A stretch of DNA of 64,000 nt from Cupriavidus pauculus (GCF_022179805.1 NZ_BPUO01000003.1:372001-436000), one strand, 5' to 3'. Positions 35,024 to 46,244 are shown, counted from the first letter of the stretch. Notes: generated by a model from the sequence alone, not told the origin. Program-made: numbers and translations.

Positions 35024-35773
35024 ATGAATTTCCATCGCCAGGCCGCCGCGCTGATGGCGCTGGCCAGCATTGCGCTGGCTGGCCCCGCCGCGGCCGCCGC
35101 ACAGGTCTCGCCGGTGACGCCCCCGGGCGCCAACCAGGCCCAGGCCCAGAATCCATTTGCCAACGATGACCCCGCACGCGTGGCCGTCGAACAATTCCTG
35201 CTGCGCCAGTCCAACGGGCTGCCGGGCAAGGTCAGCGTGCAGGTGGTGCCGCCGTCGGGCGGCCGCGCGCCCGAATGTCTGAATCCCGAACCGTTCCTGC
35301 CCACCGGCGCGGCGCCGTATGGCCGCGTGAACGTGGGGCTGCGCTGTGGCGGCGACCGTCCCTGGACGCGCTACATGCAGGCCCGCGTATCGGTGCTGAC
35401 CGACTACTACGTGGCCGCCCGCGCCATGTCGCCCGGCGAAACCATCACCGCGGCCGACCTGGAAATGCGCCAGGGCGACCTGGGGTCGCTGCCGCGCGCC
35501 GTGGTGACGGATCCGTCTCAGGTGGATGGTTCGGTGATAGCCAACCGCATCGCCGCCGGGTCGCCGATGCGCACCGACCTGATCAAGAAGCAGATCGCCG
35601 TGAAATCGGGCCAGACCGTCAATGTGACGGTTGAAGGCGACTCGTTCCAGTTGAGCAGCGAAGGCAAGGTGCTGACCGACGCCGCCACGGGCAATTCCGT
35701 GCAGGTGCGGCTGCGCAACGGGCAGGTGGTCAGCGGCATCGTGCGCAGTGGCGACACGGTAGCGCTGCAGTAA
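35024..35773 (+). CDS. flgA: P-ring chaperone FlgA
   Basis: This 249-residue periplasmic protein has a signal peptide (LASIALAGPAAAAAQ). After a low-complexity linker, the SAF/ChapFlgA domain appears from about residue 120 (VSVLTDYYVAARAMSPGETI, with TAADLEMRQGDLGSLPRAVV). The C-terminal stretch GQTVNVTVEGDSFQLSSEGK ends SGDTVALQ. It helps the P ring to form. ATG 35024 is chosen because the signal peptide follows directly; the open frame upstream is GC-rich non-coding DNA. It is transcribed away from flgB. Confidence 0.95.
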   Translation: MNFHRQAAALMALASIALAGPAAAAAQVSPVTPPGANQAQAQNPFANDDPARVAVEQFLLRQSNGLPGKVSVQVVPPSGGRAPECLNPEPFLPTGAAPYGRVNVGLRCGGDRPWTRYMQARVSVLTDYYVAARAMSPGETITAADLEMRQGDLGSLPRAVVTDPSQVDGSVIANRIAAGSPMRTDLIKKQIAVKSGQTVNVTVEGDSFQLSSEGKVLTDAATGNSVQVRLRNGQVVSGIVRSGDTVALQ

Positions 35774-35956
35774 GCCCGCAAGCACCTGATAAGTCACTTT
35801 TTTTCGTTGTTTTGCAGTATCCGGAAGTTAGTCATCACACGGGCTGGGATCCCCGGAACAGCAGCAGGCAGGCAGCCGTACCCACCGGCACAGGCGGACC
35901 GTGCGAGAATGCGGGCCACTTGTGCCGGAATCGACCGGAAAACCATGTGAAACGCC

Positions 35957-35983
35957 TAAAGTTTCCCGTGGCCTGGTCGATAA
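35957..35983 (+). promoter_or_regulatory. Sigma-28 (FliA) promoter for flgMN
   Basis: TAAAGTTT (35957-35964), 11 bases, and GTCGATAA (35976-35983) match the FliA consensus TAAAGTTT-N11-GCCGATAA at 15 of 16 positions. It is 28 bases before the flgM GTG start. Confidence 0.9.
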
Positions 35984-36011
35984 ACCAGACGAACCCAGCA
36001 AGGATTTCACC

Positions 36012-36329
36012 GTGAAGATCAACAACTCCACTCCGTCCCGGCCCGCCGACACTGCGGCTACCGAAGGCAACGCCCGTGCGGGCGCCAACGGTGCCTCGTC
36101 GATGGATCCTTCCGCCCTGACCGGTGTGCGCGTCAGCCCGTTGGCCGCGCAGGTTCGCGACATCCAGTCGCGCCTGCTGCAGGACAGCGACAGCGATATC
36201 GACGCCGCCAAGGTGGCAGAAGTCCGTCAGGCCATTGCGGAAGGCCGGATCAAGATCGATCCAAGCAAGATCGCCGATGGCCTGCTCGCGTCACTGCACG
36301 AGCTGAGCCAGGGCGGAAGCCAATCCTGA
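36012..36329 (+). CDS. flgM: Anti-sigma-28 factor FlgM
   Basis: This 105-residue protein starts at GTG 36012 (AAGGATTTCACC upstream). The N-terminal KINNSTPSRPADTAATEG is disordered. The C-terminal part, LTGVRVSPLAAQVRDIQSRL followed by AKVAEVRQAIAEGRIKIDPS KIADGLLASLHEL in two helices, is the sigma-28-binding region. It holds FliA inactive until the hook is complete and FlgM is exported. A FliA promoter directly upstream gives the usual negative feedback loop. The flgN gene follows after 7 bases. Confidence 0.93.
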   Translation: MKINNSTPSRPADTAATEGNARAGANGASSMDPSALTGVRVSPLAAQVRDIQSRLLQDSDSDIDAAKVAEVRQAIAEGRIKIDPSKIADGLLASLHELSQGGSQS

Positions 36330-36336
36330 ACCTGAA

Positions 36337-36801
36337 ATGAGCCAAGCAGCCCTGATCCAGTCCCTTTCGGTTGAAGCCAGCGCCATTGCCGCCTTTGGAC
36401 GCGCCCTTGCTGAGGAGCGCGAAGCCATCAAGCGGCAGGATTTCCAGGCGCTGAGCGACCTGCTCAACAAGAAGATGGAACTGGCCCAGGCGCTGACCCG
36501 CGCCTCGGCGACGCGCGAGGCGCAGATGATTGCGCTGGGCCTGCGTGTGGGCGACGGCGGCCTGCTGGTGGGCCGCCAGGTGGAACCGAACGTGGCCGAA
36601 GCATGGCGCAAGGTGGTGTTCTTTGCCCACAAGGCCAAGGACGCCAACACGCTCAACGGCGAGATCGTCAACGCCCACCTGGAATTCACGCAGGAAGCCA
36701 TCCAGGTACTGCGCCAGGGCGGCATGGTCCCGAACGAGATGTACGGCCGCGACGGCAAGGCCCAGGCGGCCGCCGGCGGCGTCAGCCTGGCCGCTGGCTG
36801 A
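36337..36801 (+). CDS. flgN: FlgK/FlgL export chaperone FlgN
   Basis: This 154-residue, mainly helical cytoplasmic protein has the FlgN pattern: AAFGRALAEEREAIKRQDFQ, then ALSDLLNKKMELAQALTRAS, with a variable C-terminus (NGEIVNAHLEFTQEAIQVLR). It keeps FlgK and FlgL soluble before export. The order flgM-flgN with a 7-base gap fits the family context. It is probably expressed from the FliA promoter before flgM, so it would rise together with flgKL. Confidence 0.93.
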   Translation: MSQAALIQSLSVEASAIAAFGRALAEEREAIKRQDFQALSDLLNKKMELAQALTRASATREAQMIALGLRVGDGGLLVGRQVEPNVAEAWRKVVFFAHKAKDANTLNGEIVNAHLEFTQEAIQVLRQGGMVPNEMYGRDGKAQAAAGGVSLAAG

Positions 36802-36903
36802 ACCGGGCGCGGCAGCCTGCCGCGTCAGAGCCGGCCTACGTCAGGCTCGGCCATTGCCCGATCGCGCGCGACGGGCATCCTCCCTACATTGACATTGAGC
36901 CAC

Positions 36904-36921
36904 CCGCCGCACGCGCGGCGG
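36904..36921. terminator. GC hairpin after flgN
   Basis: A perfect 7-bp stem CCGCCGC / GCGGCGG with loop ACGC lies about 100 bases after the flgN stop. No T-run follows, so termination is uncertain. Confidence 0.35.
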
Positions 36922-36962
36922 TGTGACGTCCGGTAACCACAACAATGCCCGGAGGTAACGCC

Positions 36963-37133
36963 ATGTCATTCGCGCTCTATGTGATCGGTCTCTTGCTGCT
37001 GGTTGGCGGCATCGCGTGGGGCATGTCGGTGGCGGGCCTGGCGCCCGTCTACATCGGCATCGCCTGCGTGATCGTGCTCGGCATCGGCATCATGTCGGCC
37101 GTGTCGCGCACCCGCACCAAGGACCCCTCCTGA
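36963..37133 (+). CDS. Small membrane protein, two helices
   Basis: This 56-residue protein starts at ATG 36963 (GGAGGTAACGCC upstream, a strong site). Two hydrophobic helices are visible (YVIGLLLLVGGIAWG and VYIGIACVIVLGIGI), joined by a short loop (MSVAGLAP), with a basic C-terminus (SRTRTKDPS). It is expected in the inner membrane. No named family is recognised, though similar small proteins are common in this lineage. Its own ribosome-binding site supports it as a real gene. Confidence 0.8.
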   Translation: MSFALYVIGLLLLVGGIAWGMSVAGLAPVYIGIACVIVLGIGIMSAVSRTRTKDPS

Positions 37134-37301
37134 TCGCCACGGGGGCGCGCCACCGTGGCATCGAATCCACCTAGCAATCACATCGCGCCGGGCCTGGCCC
37201 GGCAGCCTCTTTCGCCCAATCCGCCAGATGTAAACATTGCGGAACATGGGGCCCGCTCTATACACTCGAAGCGTTCAGATCTCCGCACGGTGATCGCCGC
37301 C

Positions 37302-38330
37302 ATGTTCGAGGCACTGCGAAAAACAACCAACGCGCTGTTCGACCCCGACCGACGATTCCGGCAGGCCCGCATCTTCCACGCCACGCGCGTGGCGCTGGCC
37401 TTGCTGGTGTCGATAGCGCTGACCACCGGCATCAACATCCCCCACGGCGAATGGGCCACCATTACCGTGCTGGTGGTGATCGGCGGGCTGCAGCATCACG
37501 GCAATATCCGACGGCGGGCCGCCGAGCGCGGCGCCGGCACGGTGATTGGCGCGCTGATCGGTCTGTTCCTGATCATCCAGGAGAACTATTTCGGCATCCC
37601 GATGCTGACCTGGGGCCTGATGGCCGTGATCTGCGGCTATTGCGCCTACCACGCGGTGGGCAAGGGCGGCTACATCGCGCTGCTGGCCGCGGTGACCGTG
37701 GTGATCACGGCGGGCCATGGCGAGCAGAACGTCTATGACGCGCTGTGGCGCACCGTCGACGTGCTGATCGGCACCGCCATCGCGCTGGTGTTCTCGTTTG
37801 CCTTCCCGGCCTATGCATCGTATTCCTGGCGCTTCAAGCTGGCCGGCCTGCTGCGCGGCTGTGCGGCGGTGCACGCCAAGATCGAGCGCGGCCAGCGCGA
37901 CGAGAAGGAACGCCAGCAGGACATGATGAAGCTGTCGAACCTGCTGGTGCAGATGCGCAGCCTGATCCCGTCGGTGGCCAAGGAAACCAATGTGGCCGCC
38001 ACCGACCTGGAAGAGGTGCAGCACAGCGCCCGCGTCTGCATCAGCGCGCTGGAAATGCTGGCCGCCATCGATCCCGATGCCACGGACGACGACGGCAGCG
38101 AGCGCAACATCCGCGACCTGCTGCTGGAAATGGCATCGGCGCTCGAAGCCGCCGACGAAACGATGGTGCACCAGCACGCGTCGCTCCCCTCTCCGCACCC
38201 CGACGACCCATCGATCGGCCACAGCTCGCATGCATTCCTGACGCTGCAACTGTCGGCGGAGCTGGCGCACCTGCGCGACCACCTGTCCCAAATGGCGGCG
38301 AAGACGAAGTTTCCGTACGGGGTGCGGTGA
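37302..38330 (+). CDS. FUSC-family inner-membrane protein
   Basis: This 342-residue protein resembles the fusaric-acid-resistance/YccS-like family. The N-terminal half has several transmembrane helices (VALALLVSIALTTG, TVLVVIGGLQHHG, GALIGLFLIIQENY, YIALLAAVTVVITAG and VLIGTAIALVFSFAFPAY). The C-terminal half is cytoplasmic and helical (KIERGQRDEKERQQDMMKLS). Such proteins are thought to export aromatic acids, but the substrate is not shown here. The frame is open 49 codons upstream; ATG 37302 (MFEALRKTTN) gives the usual N-terminus. No membrane-fusion partner gene is near. Confidence 0.85.
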   Translation: MFEALRKTTNALFDPDRRFRQARIFHATRVALALLVSIALTTGINIPHGEWATITVLVVIGGLQHHGNIRRRAAERGAGTVIGALIGLFLIIQENYFGIPMLTWGLMAVICGYCAYHAVGKGGYIALLAAVTVVITAGHGEQNVYDALWRTVDVLIGTAIALVFSFAFPAYASYSWRFKLAGLLRGCAAVHAKIERGQRDEKERQQDMMKLSNLLVQMRSLIPSVAKETNVAATDLEEVQHSARVCISALEMLAAIDPDATDDDGSERNIRDLLLEMASALEAADETMVHQHASLPSPHPDDPSIGHSSHAFLTLQLSAELAHLRDHLSQMAAKTKFPYGVR

Positions 38331-38361
38331 GGGGTTGATGCCGGTATCCCCGGTTTTTGCT

Positions 38362-38388
38362 CCCCTCTCCCGCACGGCGGGAGAGGGG
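38362..38388. repeat. Intergenic hairpin repeat, copy 1
   Basis: Perfect 12-base arms CCCCTCTCCCGC / GCGGGAGAGGGG have a 3-base loop. This is the first of two copies between the FUSC and YihY genes. Confidence 0.85.
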
Positions 38389-38459
38389 CGGGGGGTGAGG
38401 GCCGGGAGTCTCTGCTTGCCGACAGGTCGCAATTTGAACCGCCGCACCCTCACCCCCAA

Positions 38460-38486
38460 CCCCTCTCCCACGATGTGGGAGAGGGG
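38460..38486. repeat. Intergenic hairpin repeat, copy 2
   Basis: Perfect 12-base arms CCCCTCTCCCAC / GTGGGAGAGGGG have a GAT loop. It is nearly the same as the repeat at 60548-60598 (both end in GGGGAGCAAAA), which suggests a dispersed family. Confidence 0.85.
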
Positions 38487-38521
38487 AGCAAAACTTGGAA
38501 GAGACGAGGGACAGAACCTCC

Positions 38522-39421
38522 ATGCAATTCCTCGATGCCCGCATCCGGCTGGTGCTTCGACATCCGGGCCGGTTCCTGCTCGATGCGCTGAGCCACTTCC
38601 GCGCCAACCAGGGCCTGTTGCTGGCCGGCGCGGTGGCCTATTACGCGCTGCTGTCGATCGTGCCGTTGCTGATCCTGATGCTGATCGGGTTGTCGCAGGT
38701 GGTCGACCCCATCGAACTGCTCGAAACCCTTGAGCGTTACCTGGAATGGCTGCTGCCGGGGCAGGCCCACGGACTGGTCACCGAACTGGCGCGCTTTCTG
38801 AATAATCGCGGCGTGATCGGCTGGGTGCTGGCCATCACGATGATCTTCTTCAGTTCGCTAGCGTTCACGGTGCTGGAAAACGCGATGTCGGTGATCTTCG
38901 TCCACCGCGTGGCCATCCGCCGGCGGCACTTCCTAGTGTCCGCAATCCTGCCCTACTGCTACATCCTGGTCCTGAGCGTGGGGCTGCTGGTGGTGACTGT
39001 GGTGGCGGGCGGCCTGCAGACCATCGCCGCCCGGTACCTGGAAGTGCTGGGACACGACTGGTCGCTCGACCGGCTGTCGGGCTGGCTGCTATACCTGTTG
39101 GGGTTCCTGGGGGAAATCCTGCTGCTGACGTCGATCTACCTGGTCATGCCGGTTGGCCGGCTGTCGGTGCGGCACGCGTTGATCGGCGCCATGTTCGCCG
39201 CCGTGCTCTGGGAGATCTCGCGCCACCTGCTGGTCTGGTACTTCTCGACGCTCTCCCAGGTAGGCCGGGTCTACGGGTCATTGACCACGGCCATCATCGT
39301 GCTGCTGAGCCTGGAGATCGGCGCCACGCTGCTGCTGTTCGGCGCGCAGATTATTGCGGATTTCGAGCGCGGCGGAGAAGCGCCCCGCTCCGCCACAGGC
39401 GAACGGGCCTTCCATACCTGA
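38522..39421 (+). CDS. YihY/UPF0761-family inner-membrane protein
   Basis: This 299-residue protein has about six transmembrane helices. The family signature is visible in LLLAGAVAYYALLSIVPLLI, in FTVLENAMSVIFVHRV and in YGSLTTAIIVLLSLEIGATL. Members were once called ribonuclease BN by mistake; the true role is not known. ATG 38522 (MQFLDARIRL) is preferred over the TTG at 38495. It lies right after two hairpin repeats and is the last gene before the icd promoter region. Confidence 0.88.
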   Translation: MQFLDARIRLVLRHPGRFLLDALSHFRANQGLLLAGAVAYYALLSIVPLLILMLIGLSQVVDPIELLETLERYLEWLLPGQAHGLVTELARFLNNRGVIGWVLAITMIFFSSLAFTVLENAMSVIFVHRVAIRRRHFLVSAILPYCYILVLSVGLLVVTVVAGGLQTIAARYLEVLGHDWSLDRLSGWLLYLLGFLGEILLLTSIYLVMPVGRLSVRHALIGAMFAAVLWEISRHLLVWYFSTLSQVGRVYGSLTTAIIVLLSLEIGATLLLFGAQIIADFERGGEAPRSATGERAFHT

Positions 39422-39751
39422 GCTGGCGCCGCGAGGAAACCAAAAAAGATATGTAATAGGCACATGACATCGGCGTGACTACGCCAACCGTTTCCGAACT
39501 CTTCTATAAGACATAAGAATCGAGAATTTTGCAGGATCCCGAATCCGGCCTAAATTAGTGATCTTGAGCGCTATTGCCTGACGAAGCCCGAAAGATGCAG
39601 TCAGCGGCGCTGGATGCTGCTGCATACAGCGCACAAATTTCACATGAAGGATCACACCTCCGCCATGCAAAATCAGGCAAAATTCGAAGCTTGCCTCGAA
39701 CCGCGACCCGGGCGGGGCATTTCCTAACCCGAATTTGATGCGAGATAAGCG
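39422..39751 (+). promoter_or_regulatory. icd upstream region
   Basis: This 330-base AT-richer region lies before icd. It contains CTTCTATAAGACATAAGA at about 39501-39518, an AT-rich direct-repeat-like motif (TATAAGA / CATAAGA) of a kind I associate with promoters of central-carbon genes in betaproteobacteria. No gene is seen. The mapping of -35 and -10 is not certain. Confidence 0.4.
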
Positions 39752-41995
<2,244 letters not shown>

Positions 41996-42062
41996 TAGCA
42001 CCCTGCCCCATGCCTGAAGCGAACTGCATGCGGTCCGCCTCAGGCAAAGGCACCATGAAAAA

Positions 42063-42096
42063 CGCCCCGGGGCATCGCTGCCCCGGGGCGTTTTTA
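42063..42096 (+). terminator. Rho-independent terminator of icd
   Basis: A perfect 12-bp stem CGCCCCGGGGCA / TGCCCCGGGGCG with a TCGC loop is followed by TTTTTATTTT. It lies 67 bases after the icd stop. A-rich bases on the other side make it possibly bidirectional for the convergent peptidase gene. Confidence 0.95.
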
Positions 42097-42112
42097 TTTT
42101 CTACCGGACGTT

Positions 42113-43624
42113 TCAGCCGCTGAACGTCATCGTCATGCCGGCCGGTCCGATCGCCCGGATATCGAGCTCCGACGCCGATCCGTCCCACCACACGCTGCGT
42201 GGCGTCGTGGCAATGCCAAAGCCGTCGTTCCCACCCTGGAAGAACAGGTCCGTGGCATCGCCCAGGTTGGCAGGATTGTTTTCCAGATCATGCCGTCCGT
42301 CCGCCTGTATCAGTGCGCACTCGTAATGCTTCACCGCCGTCATCTGCTCGTTCGAATTGTCCCCAAGCTCATCGATATGCCAGATGGCCAGTCCCGACCC
42401 GGGTAGCCCGGCATCGCGCCCGCTCTGATGCCGGTTCTCGACGATGTAGTACTCGGTCGACCCATTGCGCAGGAAGAAGAATTCGTTGGTACCGGCGGCG
42501 GCCACCAGCGGCTGCCCTGGCTCGATCCTTTGCATCGACCTCGCCCAGCCGGCCTTGAACTTCAGATACGCACCCACATGCGCGGGGTTCTTCTCGGTGG
42601 CATACATGCCCATGCACATCAGGCAGAAGTGCCCCACCCCGGCGGATTCGTTGCCATAATCATAGAGGTCGGGGAAGTCGCAGACCATGTGGCCGTTCTC
42701 GTGGCAGAACGTACCCAGCGTCAGGCCTTCGCCCATGTGCGTGATCTGGTAGTCGTTGGCCATGCGGTCGGGCGCCAGCTGGACAGGCGTCTGCAGGAAA
42801 TGGGAATGCGGCCAGAGACCCTTGCACCAGCTATTGACCAGCCCGCCCGCGTAAAACACATTCACGGCCCGCACGAACTGCTGCCCATCCACGGTAAGCG
42901 CCGAGAAGTCGAAGCCGTTGGCCTGGTGGAACTCCAGCGCTTCCTTGATCAACTCGCGCGTCCGCTCCGGAAACGGTATCTCTTCCTTGGTGTAGTAGTC
43001 CTTGGGATGCCTGGCGGTGTAATACGGGGCCACGATATTGCGGTAGCGCAGCTTGCCGCCCGATATCTCGCTAAAGTAATCGAAGACCGACCCGTTGTTG
43101 CCAAACCCGCTATAGCCCACCTGATTGCAGAAGCGATCCACCTCCTCGACCGCAATCGTTGCGGGCTCATCGGGGAACTGGATCAACAAGCACAGCCCAA
43201 GGTAATCGCCGACGCTCTCCTGCTTGGGTGGCGCAAGCATCGGCTGGTTGCCCGACGCAATGAATCGCTCGCGCTGCAGCCGAACCGAACGCCGCCGCTG
43301 CTGCCAACGGGCGTTGCCCGGCGTCAGCCCGGGCGCCTCGATGGCCTTGGCTCTTGCAGCCGCCATCGAAATCCGCACACCGCGCCCGATACCAAGCTTT
43401 GTGGGGTCCACGATGCGCGGCCGGCCGCCGGTGGGCACCAGCTCGTCACCATCCTTCGTCACATCGGCATATTGAAAGAACCCCGTGACGGGGTCCCTGA
43501 CCAGCGTGTACCCGTTCAGCGCCTCGAACACCGCGTAGTGCTGGTCACCCCATCCACGGACAAACAGCTCGCTACCGTCCGGCTGACGAAATGTGAATGG
43601 CTTTCCACTGAATGGCACCGACAT
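42113..43624 (-). CDS. M6-family metallopeptidase (immune-inhibitor-A-like)
   Basis: This 503-residue protein carries the zinc site HENGHMVCDFPDLYDY (HExxH followed by the M6-type PDLYD). The N-terminal part (GSELFVRGWGDQHYAVFEAL, GYTLVRDPVTGFFQYAD) is the usual M6 propeptide-like region. The C-terminal part is a beta-rich domain (GIATTPRSVWWDGSASELDI). No signal peptide is seen at ATG 43624, which has AGGGAGACGATC upstream. Secretion, usual for M6 peptidases, must therefore use another route or be absent. Convergent with icd, single gene. Confidence 0.88.
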   Translation of the reverse strand: MSVPFSGKPFTFRQPDGSELFVRGWGDQHYAVFEALNGYTLVRDPVTGFFQYADVTKDGDELVPTGGRPRIVDPTKLGIGRGVRISMAAARAKAIEAPGLTPGNARWQQRRRSVRLQRERFIASGNQPMLAPPKQESVGDYLGLCLLIQFPDEPATIAVEEVDRFCNQVGYSGFGNNGSVFDYFSEISGGKLRYRNIVAPYYTARHPKDYYTKEEIPFPERTRELIKEALEFHQANGFDFSALTVDGQQFVRAVNVFYAGGLVNSWCKGLWPHSHFLQTPVQLAPDRMANDYQITHMGEGLTLGTFCHENGHMVCDFPDLYDYGNESAGVGHFCLMCMGMYATEKNPAHVGAYLKFKAGWARSMQRIEPGQPLVAAAGTNEFFFLRNGSTEYYIVENRHQSGRDAGLPGSGLAIWHIDELGDNSNEQMTAVKHYECALIQADGRHDLENNPANLGDATDLFFQGGNDGFGIATTPRSVWWDGSASELDIRAIGPAGMTMTFSG

Positions 43625-43744
43625 GATCGTCTCCCTGCACTGCCACGGCACCCATCCCGCAGGCTGGAGCCGTTGCATTAGCTGAGCATATATCGACTAG
43701 ATCGGTTTTCTCACTTCTCATACTTCTGGATGAGATGGCCGCCT

Positions 43745-44269
43745 TCAGCGCTGATCGTGCGAATGCACCTGCAGTGCCTCCAGGAAGCGCGACACCATGT
43801 TGTACGCCGCCACTGTGGCCGTCAGTTCGATCAGGTGTCGATGCGAGAAGCGCTGGCGCACGGCGTCGAACACCGATGCTTCCACCTGGATATTGCGCGT
43901 CATGGCGTCGGTATAGGCCAGCACCGCGCGTTCCGTGTCGTCGAACAGCTTGCTGTCCTGCCACGTCGCCAGTTCGTCGAGTTGTGCCTGCGTCACGCCT
44001 TCGCGCAGCGCGATCGGTGCGTGCTGGTCGGCTTCGTACGGTGCGCCGTTCAGGATGGCCACGCGCATGATCACCAGTTCGCGCAGCGCGCCCGGCAGCG
44101 TCGATTTCTGACGGATGGCGGTCAGGTAGGTCAGCCAGCCTTCGGCCACGGGCGGCGCGTGCAGCAGCATCTGGTAGAGATGCAGCACGCCGCCGCGCTC
44201 GGCGGTGATGCGGTCCACCAGCGGACGCACTGCCGCGTCGGAAAGGTCGGCATAGGGAATGTTTGCCAT
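43745..44269 (-). CDS. Carboxymuconolactone-decarboxylase-like (AhpD fold) protein
   Basis: This 174-residue helical protein has the CMD core GALRELVIMRVAILNGAPYE followed by ADQHAPIALREGVTQAQLDE. The Cys pair of peroxidase-type AhpD members is absent, so it is closer to decarboxylase-like or unknown-function members. ACAGGAGACAGAATCGCG precedes ATG 44269. It lies 34 bases after the Bug-type protein on the same strand and belongs to the SDR-Bug-CMD cluster, which points to breakdown of one organic acid. Confidence 0.85.
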   Translation of the reverse strand: MANIPYADLSDAAVRPLVDRITAERGGVLHLYQMLLHAPPVAEGWLTYLTAIRQKSTLPGALRELVIMRVAILNGAPYEADQHAPIALREGVTQAQLDELATWQDSKLFDDTERAVLAYTDAMTRNIQVEASVFDAVRQRFSHRHLIELTATVAAYNMVSRFLEALQVHSHDQR

Positions 44270-44303
44270 CGCGATTCTGTCTCCTGTATTTCTGTAGGCC
44301 GGC

Positions 44304-45302
44304 TTATTCCGAGACGATGATCTTGCGCTTGACCAGTTCGGCCATCACGTCCGAATCCTTCTTAACGCGCGCGGAAAACGCCTCGGGGCTGTTGTTGACG
44401 ATATCGAATGCATTCTCGGCGAAGCGCTTCGACACCTCGGGATCATGCATGACCTCGCGCGTCGCCGCCAGAAGCTTCTCACGCACGTCCGCCGGCAGGC
44501 CCTTCGGTGCCACCAGGCCGATCCAGGTCGGATACTCGAAGCCCGGAATCGTTTCGCTCATGGTCGGCACATCGGGCAGCATGGCCGAGCGCTTGGGCGA
44601 ACTCACGGCCAGCGCGCGAATCTTGCCGGCCTGGATATGCGGCAGCATCACCGACAGCCCGGCAAACGCATACTGGATATGCCCGCCGAGCAGGTCGGTC
44701 AGCAGCGGCGCGGCACCCTTGTACGGAATATGGGTGGTCGAAAGCTGCCGGGCGATGTTGAGTTGCGCACTGTTGACGTGACCGGCCGATGCGGTGCCCG
44801 CCGATCCGTACGACGTCTCGGGATGGGTCTTCAGGTAGGCCACCAGTTGATCGAGATTCTTCACCGGCATGTCACTGCGCACCACCAGCACCTGCGGCGT
44901 GGTCACCAGCAGGCTCAGGTAGTCGAACGAGGTGAACGTGTCGAAGCGCAGGTTCTTCACTGTGTAGTGGTTCACGGCCTGCGAATCGAGCGCCAGCATC
45001 AGCGTGTAGCCATCCGGCTTGGCACGTGCCAGATCGCCGGCGCCCAGCGATCCGCTTGCGCCCGGCTTGTTCTCGATCACCACGGTCTGGCCCAATTGCT
45101 TGCCCAGCGCGTTGGAGATGGTGCGCGCAGTCTGGTCGACGGCGCCGCCTGGCGCGAATGGCACGATCAGGCGGATCGGCTGGTTCGGATACGCCTGCTG
45201 CGCGGCGGCAGGCGCGCTGCCAAGCAGCGCCGCTGCCAGCGTCACGGCCGTCGCCATCATATGCGCGGCCACGCCGCGCAAACCCCGGGTCATGCGTTTC
45301 AT
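44304..45302 (-). CDS. Bug-type (TTT family) periplasmic binding protein
   Basis: This 332-residue protein has a signal peptide (ALLGSAPAAAQQAYPNQP). Bug-family motifs are YPNQPIRLIVPFAPGGAVDQ at the mature start, VVIENKPGASGSLGAGDLAR and the ligand loop YGSAGTASAGHVNSAQLNIA. Bug proteins bind carboxylates in the periplasm for tripartite tricarboxylate transporters, but many are orphans without TctA/TctB, as here. ACAGGAGACAACA lies before ATG 45302. It is between the SDR and CMD genes in a likely operon. Confidence 0.93.
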   Translation of the reverse strand: MKRMTRGLRGVAAHMMATAVTLAAALLGSAPAAAQQAYPNQPIRLIVPFAPGGAVDQTARTISNALGKQLGQTVVIENKPGASGSLGAGDLARAKPDGYTLMLALDSQAVNHYTVKNLRFDTFTSFDYLSLLVTTPQVLVVRSDMPVKNLDQLVAYLKTHPETSYGSAGTASAGHVNSAQLNIARQLSTTHIPYKGAAPLLTDLLGGHIQYAFAGLSVMLPHIQAGKIRALAVSSPKRSAMLPDVPTMSETIPGFEYPTWIGLVAPKGLPADVREKLLAATREVMHDPEVSKRFAENAFDIVNNSPEAFSARVKKDSDVMAELVKRKIIVSE

Positions 45303-45381
45303 TGTTGTCTCCTGTTGTTATCGCCTGGTGTCCGGCGGACTCTGCGGTCCGTCCGTGCAAATCGAATGCGGCGGAAGCCGC

Positions 45382-46176
45382 TCAGCGCGTCGCAGCGACT
45401 AGCCCGCCGTCGACCACGATCTCGGTGCCGGTCACGTAGCGGCTTTCGTCCGCTGCCAGGAACAGCACTGCGTGCGCGGTATCCCATCCGTCGCCCATGC
45501 GCTTCATCGGCACCTGGTTGTTGCGATGGGCGATGAAGCCGTCGGTATCGCCCTTGGCGTACTTGGCGGCCAGCCCTTCGATCAGCGGCGTATGCATCAG
45601 CCCAGGCACCACGCAGTTCAGCCGGATGTTGTCGGGCGCGTGGATCACGGCCGTGGTGTGCGTGAAATGCAGGAGCCCAGCCTTGGCGGCGGCATAGGCC
45701 ACCTGCGGCTTGCCCACGTAGCGCAGGCCCGCCACCGATGCCACATTGATCACTGATCCGCCGCCCTGCCGCTGCATGATGGGCAGTACATGCTTGCAGC
45801 CCAGGAACGCACTCTTGAGGTTGACCTGCATCTGCGCGTCCCAGACGGCCTCGTCCATGTCGACCGGGCCGCCCGGCTGGGACAGCCCAACGTTGTTCAC
45901 CAGGATGTCGATCCGGCCATGGCGTGCCATGCACGCCTCCACGGCCTGCTGTACCTGCTCGGATTTGGTGCTGTCGCACGCCACGACGTCGGCCCCGAAG
46001 CCTTCTGCCCGGATCAGCTCACGGGTTTCCTCGGCATGCCCGAGATGCAGGTCCGTTCCGAACACGCTGGCACCCTGACGCGCCATCAGTACCGCCGTGG
46101 CGCGGCCGTTGCCCCAACCGCTTGCCACCGCGCCGCAGCCCATCACCAGCGCTACCTTGCCATTCAGATCCAGCAT
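45382..46176 (-). CDS. Short-chain dehydrogenase/reductase (SDR)
   Basis: This 264-residue classical SDR has the catalytic Ser in NVASVAGLRYVG and the YxxxK motif in AYAAAKAGLLHF. The NNVG motif (DILVNNVGLSQPGG) is also present. The nucleotide-binding motif is unusual: GCGAVASGWGNGRA instead of TGxxxGIG. It oxidises or reduces a hydroxyl/keto group with NAD(P). It is the first gene of a minus-strand cluster with Bug and CMD genes and is divergent from a LysR regulator gene. Confidence 0.9.
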   Translation of the reverse strand: MLDLNGKVALVMGCGAVASGWGNGRATAVLMARQGASVFGTDLHLGHAEETRELIRAEGFGADVVACDSTKSEQVQQAVEACMARHGRIDILVNNVGLSQPGGPVDMDEAVWDAQMQVNLKSAFLGCKHVLPIMQRQGGGSVINVASVAGLRYVGKPQVAYAAAKAGLLHFTHTTAVIHAPDNIRLNCVVPGLMHTPLIEGLAAKYAKGDTDGFIAHRNNQVPMKRMGDGWDTAHAVLFLAADESRYVTGTEIVVDGGLVAATR

Positions 46177-46244
46177 CCCGCGTCTCCGTCCTGATTATTG
46201 AGTGTGAAATTTGCCGAGCCATTCTAGGCAGGCTACATTTATTG

